A stretch of DNA of 64,000 nt from Neodidymelliopsis sp. IMI 364377 (taxonomy: Eukaryota > Ascomycota > Dothideomycetes > Pleosporales > Didymellaceae): the NCBI GenBank assembly GCA_027946375.1, contig JAPEUT010000101.1, positions 1 through 64,000 of the forward strand, written 5' to 3'. The position numbers were made by a program, and so were the translations under genes. Within the stretch, counting starts at the first letter, position 1. Each line of letters opens with the position of its first letter. The notes beneath the pieces were generated by a model that worked only from the letters and a program-made list of their open reading frames with translations, did no database searches and was not told the origin of the DNA. Positions 21,229 to 32,269 of the stretch are shown piece after piece.

Positions 21229-23146
21229 GATGACTGACGTCAGGTGCGTATTCACGTAGTGGTTGTCGTTGTTGGGTACGTATCAAAGTGGTGTCTGTTA
21301 TGAGCCTCGTTCGATGTGGATACAGGAGTCGGATGTTTGCTACGTGTCGACGACAAAGGAGGGTGCAGCGAGGGCGAAGATGAAGGCCACCCCTGGGCAG
21401 ATCGATGAAGTATATGAATCAAGGGTCGTCGCAGTCGCAGAAGCAATGAAAAGCTGGTCTTGCGCGCAAATGAAATTCCATACACGCTATATTGCAGTCG
21501 GGCGAGGCTTGACGTCACTGCTTCATAGACTCCGCCGGCTGCCGCGATCTGCGACCTTCCGAGAGGCTGCGCATCGTCTCCACGTCACCTGGGGTTAAAG
21601 TGAGGAGATTGTTGAGGCTTCATCATCGCGACCGCGTTGTTTCCGAATGTCCGTAGAGAAGTGCCGACTGCAAGGACGAAAGTACGGTTGAAGTCGTTGG
21701 TGGTGGGAGCTGAGCTGGGCTGACTAAGGATGCATTTGCGGCAGCCACGATCGATTATGCATCTCGCTTGACTTGAAGCGGTCAGTTACGATTCGGACTC
21801 AATCGTGCACCGACCTCTGCCCTGCACGGCCAACGTTCGAGGACGCATGCTGTAGGAACTTCCAGGTTCGACATCATCGTGTCCAGGTGCTGGGCTCCAG
21901 ACCTTTATCACCAAAGTCGGTAAAAACGGCAGGCAACTCGGCAGACGCTCGCTTCACGATCCGCAGATACCGGCCCCGTATCGCGGTCGTTGCTACCCGG
22001 TTTTCCAGGCACGCCCAGATCGCGATGTCACTGTCACTGATGGTCACGGGTTTTGTGGTCTGCGGCGCTATCTACCCCGACCGTACGCGTCCTGGTGCTG
22101 CTCTCCTAGCTTCCAAGGTCGAAGTGCAGCCACAAGCGTCGCATAAAGAAACGAACGCACTTCAGACCGTAACCTCTTGGCGTCAACGGCACGTGCAAGT
22201 GGGTGGAACTGTCCGAGGAATGGCAGGATCATGATGATAATGATGATGGTGTTTTACGTTCGGAGATCTGAAATGAGCATGGCACTTCAGCGAGATTGCC
22301 ATCTGCAACAGGATCCCGTGCTCCCGACCTGCCAGAACGTCGCAGCGCAGAGTGACGTCGATTCCCCTTTTGTATTGCAGTATAATCGTTCACGCAGCAA
22401 ACGGCGGCGGACTTGGGTTGACATGGAACAGTTGCGGGCCGGTGCGAGCGTACGTTGCAAGAACGATAGGGTCCCCTACAGAGAAATTGCGAAAGGTTTG
22501 TAAAGATTCTGCAATCCCCGCTGCGCATCGGTATTTCGGGAGCATCGCGCATGGCAGTTTTGCAAGATTTCAGGGAGTTGCTGGCTTGCAATGCAAGCCT
22601 CACACTTTAAACCGGGTTCTGGACTGAACGACGAGCCGTTATACAGGATCACCGTCGAGGATCAAGCTTGCAGCCACGCAGTCACTCGTGTTGATTGGTT
22701 GACATTTCGCACAGCCTCTAATGGTCCAGTTCCTTGATTGGTAGCTAACGTGTGATGCTGATGCGTGTGGAGGCGCTTGGTTTCAAGTCCGGAGCTCTTC
22801 CAAGTTTGTTGTTGCATCGCTGCGCTCTCCACTCCGCGACATGCACAGACTCGTAATCGTACGTTCGACAAGAGGCGATACAGGTCGGCAGGACTTGATT
22901 GACCCAAGCGCCTTGCTTCGAGGGGAGCTGCATGTTCTCCTACATAGACAAGCCATGAGCTCCATGTCGTCCGCGTCACACTAAACCTCAAGTCGAACAC
23001 TATCCCAGCCCCCACAGCGCAAGTGTCCCGGCCATCCTCAGGCTTGATATAGGGTAAGCGCATGCCATAAGATCAGCCCCGCATTCACTTCTGTAACTGA
23101 CAGTGTCTGTGTTAGCTGTTTGTTCAATGTATGCTTTTCTGTAAAT
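21229..23146. other. Divergent intergenic region
   Basis: About 1.9 kb between the starts of the membrane-protein gene and the large disordered-protein gene. Short open frames occur on both strands without recognisable features. Two ATGs at 23127 and 23131 lie just upstream of the chosen start of the next gene; the first opens a six-codon frame (stop at 23142-23144), a possible minimal upstream ORF. Confidence 0.4.
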
Positions 23147-26100
23147 ATGTTTTCACAATTCAAGGACCGCGTCGCCCGCCGCAACAAGACAGATCAGGTC
23201 CAACGCACCTCCCAATACAATCGCTTATCGAAGCCGAGAACCAACACGAACTCGAAGCCTCCTAGTCCAGTCGTTAATAATGATATTCCCTACCCTGATT
23301 CACCGCGATACACAGACCTCAGTGCAAAAGGACGGCAACAAAATAGAGATTCGATACTGTCACCAACCAGCAGAGAGGCCGGATCAGCCATCTGGTCCGA
23401 TAAGGATGGTTTTGACACTGAGACAGTGGCAGAAGGGCGCGGACGCCAGTCAGCTGTGGTCTCACGATCCAACTCACGAGCGCAATCAAGGTCACGTTCT
23501 GCGTTCTTCCGAAGCAGACGTAATTCGACAACCAATTTCCAGAGCTTACAAGATTCAAAAGTGTCTCTGGTCTCGACTACACAATCAGACATTGAAGCTG
23601 CTATCAGACTGTTGCAAGAGGTGAAGAGAAATGCGTCTCCTGAAGAACTGGCGGCGTTGCGTAAGTACCCTTTGTGTGTTCACGGTTGTTGACGAGCTAT
23701 GTGCCCTTCCAACCCATACTGTCTCCGCTTTCTTCGACCCGTAGCTGACATCGTCACCTACAGGTGAAGCTCTAGAGCGCCCAAACGAATTTTCAGCATC
23801 GTCAGAGCAAGAGTTCGACAGGTCTAGTCCAGAGATCAGTGGCGCGTTGACACGGAGGAAATCTCTCATCCAAACACCAGGAGTTGCGACCAGGACTTCC
23901 CCCATCGACAACCAACGCAGGACATGGAATTCGTGGAAGGCACCGCAGATGAGGCCAGAGGACGAAGCTAAGTGGCAGGCTCCAAAACAAGGTCCTTCGC
24001 CTTTCGATCGCTTGCTAGCTCTGGATCTTGCAGACAACACCGGAGTCCAAACTCCAGGTGATCTGGAGTATTCGCACCTCGGTACCTACAAACCAGGTTC
24101 ACTCAAGGTCGTAAACGGAGCTGCTTCGCCTGCGCCCAGCACAGTCAACCTTGCACGTATAGCTTCAGCTAATGAAAAGAATGACTACTTTTCGGCGACT
24201 GAGGTCACTCCTAGTCCATCAGTCATGAAAAATGACAGGAGACAGGCGCATACACGGAGCAGGTCATCTGTCGGCTTGCCAGACAGCAGAACTAAGGGTA
24301 ATGCAGATACGGCAGGCGAGGAAAAGATACCGATAACGTATGTGAAACCGGAGCCAAAGCCTAAGAGACGCCCACAAAGCATTGCTACAAGCACAAGGCG
24401 ACCCTCGCAAGGCGCGGATACCTTCGCCAGAGATTATCAGGCATACATACCGTACAGTCCATTCGAAAACCGCATGAAAGTGCACAGCATATGGAAAGAC
24501 CAGGAAGCAACAACCGACGAGCTTTTTCTCGAAGACCTGCAGCCTCAACCGCGCGAGAACGCACCTGTAGAGCTGTCAGCGACTATCACTGACGTGACTG
24601 AGCTTTCTCCTCCGTCTACAGCCACAAGCACAAATACTCTGGAAACACCCAAAAACCAAGGCCTTCTACGACCGTCACCAAGATCATCTGATTCTGGTTA
24701 CTCGTCTGTCAGCTCATCCAATGGCAGCATACGAGCAGCCCTCGCTGAGCAGCATCCTAGCGTACTTCGAGTGGGAGCCGGACCATTCAACGAGGCATCG
24801 AGTGCTAGACTTAGTGCCAACCGAAGACAAACTATGAGCTTCGTATCGCCTGTGCAAAACGACTACGCAGCTCGGTTTGAACAGTCTTTATTGGCAACCG
24901 TTCCTTCACACACACGCGGGCGCGCATTGTCATTAGAAATTCCTCGAGAGGTCGCCGAGCTGCCGTCCTTGGATCTGGTGCTTGCACCAAGCACACCACA
25001 ACCAACAATTTCAAAAGGCTCCGAAAAACCGGTGCCGAGGCAAACGAAACGGTTGCAGAAGAGGCGGCCTTCAGAACCTCAACTTCCCGTCGTCCAGTCG
25101 GCTCAGCCGAGCCGCGAGATCATACCTGAGGTTCCGGACGACGTGAGAGTTAAATTTAGTCGACGACTGTCATCCACTCCTGGCATGGAATACTTGACTC
25201 ATACATATCCCAGTAAAGAGCATGTAACCCCAGCCGAATCTGCAGCCAGCTTCAGTCCCGTTGAACCGGTATCATCACCCATAGAACTGGAGCCTGATCA
25301 TGCACCTGCGCCGCCAGCTCGCGGTCGGAGGAGGAGCATGTCTTTCTTCCGGAGAAAGTCAACATCTGGCAAGAAGGAAGACAGTAAGGAGGGAGAAATT
25401 CCCTCACCGAAGGTTCTTGATCTCGGCACCATTGCGGTGGCCCTTGGTTCCTCGCCGTATGACCAGGCCATGTTTGGTACGCTGCAAAGAGAGGCTGTGG
25501 AACATCCTACGCATCCCCACCAGCTTGGCAAAGCACGATCACGATCAAAGTCAGTTGTGAGCATGAGTTCTGACACGGCTGCTGAATATGCACGCATGCG
25601 TAGCAAGGATCGTGCTCTGCCTGAACCAGAGATGGTGGAAATGCCTCAGCGCCGTAAACCGCGCCGAAAGCCAAACATGGAGTTTGGCGAGGCGAAGCAG
25701 ATGAAGCGACGCCCGCAAACCTTCTGTTTTGATGAAGCTCCACCAATGCCTAGCATTGATCACTCCAAGTACGCAGCTCCGCTGTCTGCCAAACCTAGAA
25801 TGGAGAACGCAGAGGCCCCAGCGGCGAACGTGTCTCGCGTGCGTGCAAACTCGCGTCCACAGTCGCCAATGAGGCCCAACCATACACGACCACCTTCGGC
25901 TCACAGGAATGTGGACTGGGAGCATACAGTCAACTGGGAGCAGCATGCCCTGCAGTGGAGGCAGCGCCGCCAATCCATTGGTGACAGCCTCCGCCCACGG
26001 CCAAAGGTCGAAGCTAAGGAGAACGTCGCTCCCATGGCAAGACCGCGTCCGCAGTCGTACTCGTCTCAGGAGCTGATGAGCTTCGGTCGTTACAGTGGCG

Positions 26101-26252
26101 GGCTGGACTACGACCACGAAGGACGTGGCCAGATCGGCGGCTCAGCCGGTACTCGGCAGCTGCACAGCTACACCACACCAAAGAGCATGCATTTTAAGCA
26201 GAGCTATGGCGTTGATCTGTCTGATGTGCCGATATTCGTGCAAAGGCAGTAG
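23147..26252 (+). CDS. Large disordered protein of unknown function
   Basis: About 1,000 residues. Exon 1 is 23147-23660, an intron of 103 nt runs 23661-23763, and the second exon is 23764-26252. The splice restores ELAALREALERPNEF in frame. The first ATG in frame gives MFSQFKDRVARRNKTDQ. The protein is rich in Ser, Pro, Arg and Gln, with many basic Ser/Arg stretches that look like kinase sites (for example RRRSMSFFRRKST, about 200 codons before the stop in the second exon's middle part). A short helical motif, SDIEAAIRLLQEVKRNASPEELAALR, straddles the first splice site. The C-terminus is better ordered (QHALQWRQRRQSIGDSLRPR and a final VDLSDVPIFVQRQ). No enzyme domain, signal peptide or membrane span is visible. 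A scaffold or cytoskeleton/cell-polarity protein is conceivable, but I do not recognise it. Confidence 0.75.
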
Positions 26253-27365
26253 GGCCTCGACTCCGCGTACACGTTGGGCGGCGATAAAACCTATTAATAA
26301 TGACCACCTTCTATTCCAACACACATAGCTGTACATAGCGTTCTCGAACATACCCCCCGCGTAGATAAACAGCATTGAAATGAAATAAGTACGGTTCTTC
26401 CTAATTCGGTGTGTCCTGCATGCGGTAAATAGTTGGTGGTGAGGTTGCGTCGAGAAATCCCTCGTGGCACACTGCATTGCTCCTGGGGGCGTGGGAGCAC
26501 AACATGCACGTGCGAACGAGCAAGGGGAACGGGTTCGTGTCAGGCGCCAGCCCAAGTCGTAGTTAGGGCAGTGTTGCAATGCGTTGATAATTGTCTCGCA
26601 GTCGTCGTGCGCGACGCTCCTCGGAGGCAGCGACATCATGGGCGGTCACCGCTTGAGGCGCCTCCGGAGCGCCCACTGGCTGGCAGAGCCGGCCCCAGCC
26701 TCAGCTGGCGATCGATCATCGACAACTCCATGACGCAGCTGTGAGTGGTTTGTCGACATGTGGGGCAGTGCGGAGGCCAATGGGCAGTGACGCTGCCCTA
26801 AATCTAGCCAGGCACGCATGGATCCTTCGCTATGAACACACTTGGCGGCGGGGAGTCCAATTTTCAGCGCAGCCACCCTCTCAGCTCCTTTCACCTCTCC
26901 TCACCGTCTCAACTCCTTACACCTCACTTTCACCAGTCGCTGGACCTGCTCCGTGACTGTCGTTCGCTGCTTCTGTAAATACCGCACCGGCAGCCTTTGG
27001 TCGCTATCAAAGGCTCCCTACAAAGACGGCTCGCGGCCGCCTTTTCCTCATCAATCTCCAAGTTGTCTCTGCACGACCTGCGCCACACGTCTTCAACAAC
27101 ATCCCCCCGCCGCCTGCCACATTCTAAGAAGGAGCTCGAGCGCGTGTTGTTTTCGTACAACAACCAGACCCCCGTTCCACCCGAATCTCAGCTGCCGCAT
27201 AGCACGCTCTTTGCGGTCTGTTCCGTCGAGGAACAGTCTGAGAGGAGGCCTCGCCCAACACCAAGCCTCGGCTTCGCGCCCTTCAAGCCGCCTTAACGCC
27301 CTTTCGCCATCCAGCACACCATCTCAACCACTACCAGCTGCTCCTGCACCATCACCAGCAAGGGA
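26253..27365. other. Promoter and 5' leader region of ornithine decarboxylase
   Basis: About 1.1 kb. A CT-rich tract at about 26870-26960 probably marks the transcription start zone, as is common in filamentous fungi. From 26979 to 27365 (387 nt) there is no ATG in any frame, consistent with a long translated-through leader. A possible upstream ORF lies at 26832-26978. Confidence 0.5.
26832..26978 (+). other. Possible upstream ORF of ornithine decarboxylase
   Basis: ATG at 26832 opens a 48-residue frame (MNTLGGGESNFQ...RDCRSLLL) ending at the TAA 26976-26978, 387 nt before the main start. A five-codon frame at 26818-26835 overlaps its start. Ornithine decarboxylase mRNAs of other fungi have long leaders with upstream ORFs. 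Whether this ORF is inside the transcript is unknown, because the CT-rich tract within it may itself be the transcription start region. Confidence 0.25.
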
Positions 27366-28755
27366 ATGGCACCTTCTGCTCTTACGCCCCCTCCAGAGGA
27401 ATACAACATTTCGTTGAAACACAATCAGTATCTCAACGACTGTTCCTTTGGCGACATTGACAACCATGGCGTGGCAAAATCTAAGCAACTCATTGGCGCA
27501 GCTTTGAAGAGCCGTGTCGAGGCTATCGATCACGATATTTGTGACGTCGGCGACGAGGATACTTTCTTCGTCGCTGATCTGGGCGAGGTCTACCGTCAGC
27601 ATTTGCGATGGAAGAAGAACTTGGCTCGTGTCAAGCCGCACTATGGTGAGTGTGCTCTTGCAAACACCAGCTGGCATCACTAACAATTTCTTAGCGGTCA
27701 AGTGCAACCCGGACCCACAGGTTCTGCGCCTTATGACTGAGCTCGGACTCGGCTTCGACTGCGCGTCCAAGAATGAGATTGAAACGGTTCTCAAGATCGG
27801 TGTTGATCCCTCTCGCATCATCTACGCCCAGCCTTGCAAGACCAAGTCGTACGTCCGCTATGCCGCCAGTGCTGGTGTCAAGCAGATGACCTTCGACAAC
27901 GCCGATGAGCTCTACAAGACGAAGCAGCTCTTTCCGGATGCCGAGCTGTACCTGCGCATCATTACTGATGATACAGCCAGCCTGTGCCGTCTGAGCCAGA
28001 AGTTCGGTGCTGCAATGGATCAGACTCGCGAGCTGCTCGAGCTTGCCAGGAAGCTGGAGCTCAATGTTGTAGGCGTGGCTTTCCACGTAGGCTCCGGCGC
28101 CTCTGACCCCAAGGCTTTCATCAAGGCTGTGCAGGATGCTCGCTTCGTCTTCGACCAGGCAGCTGACCTTGGTTTCAACATGCATACCTTGGATGTTGGT
28201 GGCGGCTTCACTGGCGATGTTACTTTTGAGCCCATGGCTGCAGTTCTGTCTGCTTCGCTGGACGAGTACTTCCCGCCACACATCCGCGTCATTGGCGAGC
28301 CGGGTCGCTACTACGTCTCCACCGCCTTCACTATTGCATGCCACGTCATTGCTCGACGCACCGTCGCCGATGCCACCTTGGGCACCACCTCGTACATGCT
28401 GTACTTGAATGACGGAGTCTATGGCAACTTTTCGAGCATTATCTTCGACCACCAGCACCCTGTCGCCAAGGTCTTGAAGTCTGGCAACGACGTGCTGTAC
28501 GATGTGCGTCGCTCAGGCTACGACACCCCGTCTCAGACCGAATACTCGATCTGGGGTCCTACCTGCGACGGTATCGACATCATCTCATCATCGAGCACGT
28601 TCCCTGAGCTTCTCGACGTCGGTGACTGGCTCTACTTTGAGGACATGGGTGCATACACCAAGTGCTCTGCCACTCGCTTCAACGGCTTCACCGATAGCCA
28701 CGATGTTGTGTATGTGTGCAGCGAGCCTGGCGCGCAAGCCCTTATGGGCCTTTAA
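27366..28755 (+). CDS. SPE1: Ornithine decarboxylase
   Basis: Catalyses PLP-dependent decarboxylation of ornithine to putrescine, the first committed step of polyamine synthesis, in the cytosol. Exons 27366-27645 and 27695-28755 flank a 49-nt intron and encode 446 residues. The PLP-binding lysine is in PHYAVKCNPDP (about residue 96), which is rebuilt across the splice junction. The family signatures FDCASKNEI, HVGSGASDP, LDVGGGFTGD and GEPGRYYV follow in order. The catalytic cysteine in WGPTCDGID is at about residue 384, and the C-terminal YVCSEPGAQALMGL closes the barrel-dimer. All active-site motifs seen in eukaryotic ODC are intact, so the enzyme should be active. Fungal ODC is normally controlled by polyamines, at transcription and through antizyme; the unusual AUG-free leader here could add translational control, which is inference. 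Confidence 0.97.
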
Positions 28756-29042
28756 GTTATTTTCAATCTACTTGTTAGTGTTATGTGCATAGAGAAGGCA
28801 TTGCTGCAGCATTGCTTGCGTTGTGAGGCGGAAAAGTTCCTGAGCAAAGTTTATAGATTTTATAGCCTGCGTTCCTTATAATATATGTATATGTTTTTAT
28901 CAGTTTCTCTACATTCCTACCGAGTAGTCATGGTTTGTCCGTTGATGTAGGCCATGAACTATGTCTGATTAATTGTGGGTATCAGTTTTCCAACACCTAA
29001 ACACCACTTTACTTGCACATCACACTACATGGAACCAGTCCA
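28756..29042. other. Convergent intergenic region
   Basis: About 290 bp between the stops of the converging ODC and Q/P-rich genes. A/T-rich around 28850-28915, with TATATGTATATG-like sequence suitable for poly(A) signals. Nothing else seen. Confidence 0.5.
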
Positions 29043-30737
29043 TCAATACCTGAGCATAACCACACCTGCCCTCTCAGCATCCACCTTGCCCATGCCTGCC
29101 ACATTCACACTCTTTTCCGTCGCCAACGCCCCGTTGATCACTAAACTCACACTCCGCCCCAAAACCCCCGTGTACCTCTCCCTCACCACCGGATCCACAT
29201 GCGGCAAACTAATCACAGTATCCAAATACTCACAGATCTGCTCGTGCTGCACCTCCGCCTGATACCGACTCGCCGGACTCCGCATCTGAGCCAGCGTCCA
29301 CGGCGACCACGCACAAATGGGTGCTTGAGCCGTCACGGGCACCACGAGTGCGGGACACCCGTTTAGTAGCTGGAAGATTAGGGTCCCAGCCCCGGGGCGT
29401 CGTGACGTGGACCACATGTTTGCTCTGTAGGGGGAGATAGCGGTGAAGAGGATTAGGAGGCGGTTGGTGCCGATGTCGGTTGATGGGGAGGGGGCGCACA
29501 GGGAGAGGACGTGGGTTGTTGAGGAGAGGAGGGTGTGGGCTAGGTGGTAGTCGCCTGTTTCGTGGTGAGGGGTCAGGAGGTTTGTGTTGTCGGGTAGTGG
29601 AAGATGGAGGGGGGACAACGTACCTCCTAGGAAGGGGCCAAAGCACTGTGCAATTGCGAAGTCGTTTGCGCGTGGTATCGAAGGTGTTCTTGCTGACGCG
29701 AAGAGGTAGGGACAGAACCAACCCTTTTCGATTCCTTGGAAATCTCGCGCTTTGGTCACGCCGACGAAACGTAGGTCTGCGTCTACGCCCATGAGTTTGT
29801 GCTTGATGCTTACTTGTAGACTTGTCACTTCGGTGGTCTGCAGCATCTTCTCTTCTTCAGGTAACATGTGCTCGATGATTCCTTTGTCAATGGCTTGCTC
29901 TACAATCTGGAACACGGAGTACTTGAGCACTGTGCTTGCTGCAATCGCGCCCGCGCCCGAGTTCACTATCTCGCTAACGAAGCTGTCGACTCCAAATGCA
30001 CTGGTGACGGAATCTGCGGCACCGTCGACGAGTGGGCCACCGACGAAGGCGAAGGTGGTAAATAGCACGGCATCACGGTAGCGCACGTTGGGGAGTGTGA
30101 CGGGATTGTTATCGCCCCAGGGACTGAGCGAGAGGGGCATTTTGGCGAACGAGGTTGCAGTCGACACAGATGAGCGGGCGACGCGACCAAAGAGCGTGTC
30201 ACCGAAGAAACGCTTGACTTTGTCGGTTTGCTGTGCGTCCTGAGGCCCGCTTTGGCTCGAGCTAGATGAGTGTTTGGATTTGAAGAGGCCGGAGGGAGCG
30301 GTCGTTGTGTAGGACGGTCGCTGAGGTTTAGGTTGTATAGGCTGGTAAGGTGTAGGAGGAGGTTGCGGGTACGTTGCTTGGGTTGTGATAGTTGACTGTG
30401 GACTCATCGTTGGCGCTTGTTGTTGCAACATTTGGAGCTTTTCTGGTGGCATGTTCTGGATGGCTTGTTGCACTTGTTGCAGCTGTTCACTAGTCATGTT
30501 GGATGGCCCTTGATATGCCGGAGGTATTAGCGGAGCCTGCTGCGTGTACTGGATGGGGTAAGGCTGCTGTGACTGTCCTTGCAGTGGAGTGGATAACTGG
30601 GAACGTGGTCGTTGCACTTGAGCTTGTAGGTAGTCAGGCTGTGATGGAAGTTGCTGTGTCCCCATCATGTATGGCGGTGGGCCAGGAGATTTGAGGTCGA
30701 AAGATCCCACTGACGGTGCTTGCTGTAGTGTAGCCAT
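29043..30737 (-). CDS. Q/P-rich protein of unknown function
   Basis: The open frame reads 564 residues from MATLQQAPSVGSFDLK. The first 190 residues are Gln/Pro/Tyr-rich and disordered (runs such as QQVQQAIQNMPPEKLQMLQQ). From about 190 on it is globular: KRFFGDTLFGRVARSSVSTA, then YRDAVLFTTFAFVGGPLVDG with small hydrophobic stretches and Gly/Ala-rich parts, and a C-terminal half with many strands and helices. A stretch at 29555-29623 has perfect intron borders (GTACGT...AAACAG, 69 nt) without breaking the frame. Removing it gives ...FGPFLGGDYHLAHTLL and 541 residues, so the true protein is probably the shorter one. No catalytic motif is recognised. An N-terminal prion-like region before a folded domain fits RNA-granule or membrane-linked proteins, but that is speculation. 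Confidence 0.75.
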   Translation of the reverse strand: MATLQQAPSVGSFDLKSPGPPPYMMGTQQLPSQPDYLQAQVQRPRSQLSTPLQGQSQQPYPIQYTQQAPLIPPAYQGPSNMTSEQLQQVQQAIQNMPPEKLQMLQQQAPTMSPQSTITTQATYPQPPPTPYQPIQPKPQRPSYTTTAPSGLFKSKHSSSSSQSGPQDAQQTDKVKRFFGDTLFGRVARSSVSTATSFAKMPLSLSPWGDNNPVTLPNVRYRDAVLFTTFAFVGGPLVDGAADSVTSAFGVDSFVSEIVNSGAGAIAASTVLKYSVFQIVEQAIDKGIIEHMLPEEEKMLQTTEVTSLQVSIKHKLMGVDADLRFVGVTKARDFQGIEKGWFCPYLFASARTPSIPRANDFAIAQCFGPFLGGTLSPLHLPLPDNTNLLTPHHETGDYHLAHTLLSSTTHVLSLCAPSPSTDIGTNRLLILFTAISPYRANMWSTSRRPGAGTLIFQLLNGCPALVVPVTAQAPICAWSPWTLAQMRSPASRYQAEVQHEQICEYLDTVISLPHVDPVVRERYTGVLGRSVSLVINGALATEKSVNVAGMGKVDAERAGVVMLRY

Positions 30738-32269
30738 GGTGAAGACTGTACTGTTTTAATCCACACCACAGATGAGCTATACAAATCCTTTGGTATGAAC
30801 CCACTTCAACTGTTGGGCTTCGCTTGCGATGGCAAAGACAAGATTTAGCAAGTTTGATTGGTAGATCTGTTTATCGCTGTGGCTGAGGTTGGTGGCTTTC
30901 CATTCAGACCAAGCTCACATAGAAAAGAACATTGACTGAAGCAACGTGAAGAAGCGACAGCAAATAGACAAGAGGGAAACAGGAAAACGTCCCGTTAATT
31001 AAGGCTACTGGAGGGGCTGGCATTGACAGACTGTAAGCTCGTACCTGTAGCTGAAGTCGGCCCTGTCCTGTGGCTTCATGCTTACCGTTTCTGGTGAGAA
31101 GAAGCGGTCCCTGTCGGCGAATGGGCCTGATCTGCATGCTTGTCGCAGAGTTCAGCCTTGTCTGTCTCTCAAGATGCGCCAGAGTGCGGGTAAGATAGCC
31201 CAATGTTAGCACTTAGATATCGTCGTAGTGAGACCTTTCGTGCAAGTGCAGGTAGGGTTTCTATAGGAAATGCTGCAGAATTGCAAAGAGTCTATAATTC
31301 GAGACGAAGTGCCTAGTAATCGTGGGAGACATACCCGTAACATAAGATTCTCTGCGAGGCTGATTGATGCGCTGAGCAGCTGCACGCGAGAGGCGTTTTA
31401 AGGGTTTTGCTCGAGGCGCAACCATTGAACGCGCACGTAGCTCTTTCTACTGCCTGCCTCTTCAGTCTGCGTCGGAGCTAGCCACTTTGACGATCTGTAA
31501 ATCCCACGGGCGCGCATCGCATCGTCCCGATGCAAGGGGCGCACTCTCGGGCCGCCAGTGTCGCGACCGAAGCTGCAACCAGCCATGAGCTCGTACCGTA
31601 CGCACATTCAAATGCTGCGCAACCCTTTGTTCTGTAGGGTTGAATAAGATGGTTGGGTTTGGGCGTTGGTCTGTTGATGTTCGTCTGCATCTTCACTCGT
31701 TACCGAAAGACTTCACCTTGGGCTCCTCTCTGGTCCTTCCAAGGCCTCGTTGTGGACCTTAGAACTGCACGAACCCGTCGACTCGGGTCGTCTCCTTTGG
31801 CAGTGGATCACATGAGAGGGCCTGAAACATGAGTGCCATGCGCCCGCCAAGTTGTGACTTGTGGTCTCCAGAGCGGCCGCAGGCGCGTAGAGAGCATGGC
31901 CAGCCAATAGGAGGCCATAGACGCAGGCGCGTCGAGAGCTGCAGACCCGCAGGAGCCCAATATCTTGCAGTGCAGTCATGGAGATAGGCTACGTAAGTTC
32001 GCCTCGAACGGCAGCAGGAATTCAGGCACATTTGCCGTACTTCCAGTCCTGCTACATATACCTCACCGGTCCCTGTGCGCATTGCAGGTACCTGCTGCAC
32101 TCCTGCGTCAGACGTCATCTGTCACTACCCCACCACGCTCCTGCCACCCTGCACGGCAGCTAAGCAGCGCCCGTCGCAAAGTGAACCAAGATTCGACTAC
32201 ACCTGGTTTATTGGTGACAGAGACAGAAAGCAGCACGAGATTGCACGCAGACCGCACTTCTGATCCAGC
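30738..32269. other. Divergent intergenic region
   Basis: About 1.5 kb between the starts of the Q/P-rich gene and the WW/PhoD gene. It should contain both promoters. No gene, tRNA or repeat recognised. Confidence 0.45.

Noticed and set aside
21055..21255. Earlier start (about 21255) for the membrane protein
   Set aside because: That codon is GTG; the first in-frame ATG is at 21228 and places the first membrane span at the N-terminus as in the family.
26842..27417. 191-codon frame overlapping the ornithine decarboxylase start
   Set aside because: No ATG at its start; it exists because the leader is CT-rich and stop-poor. It overlaps the true start in another frame.
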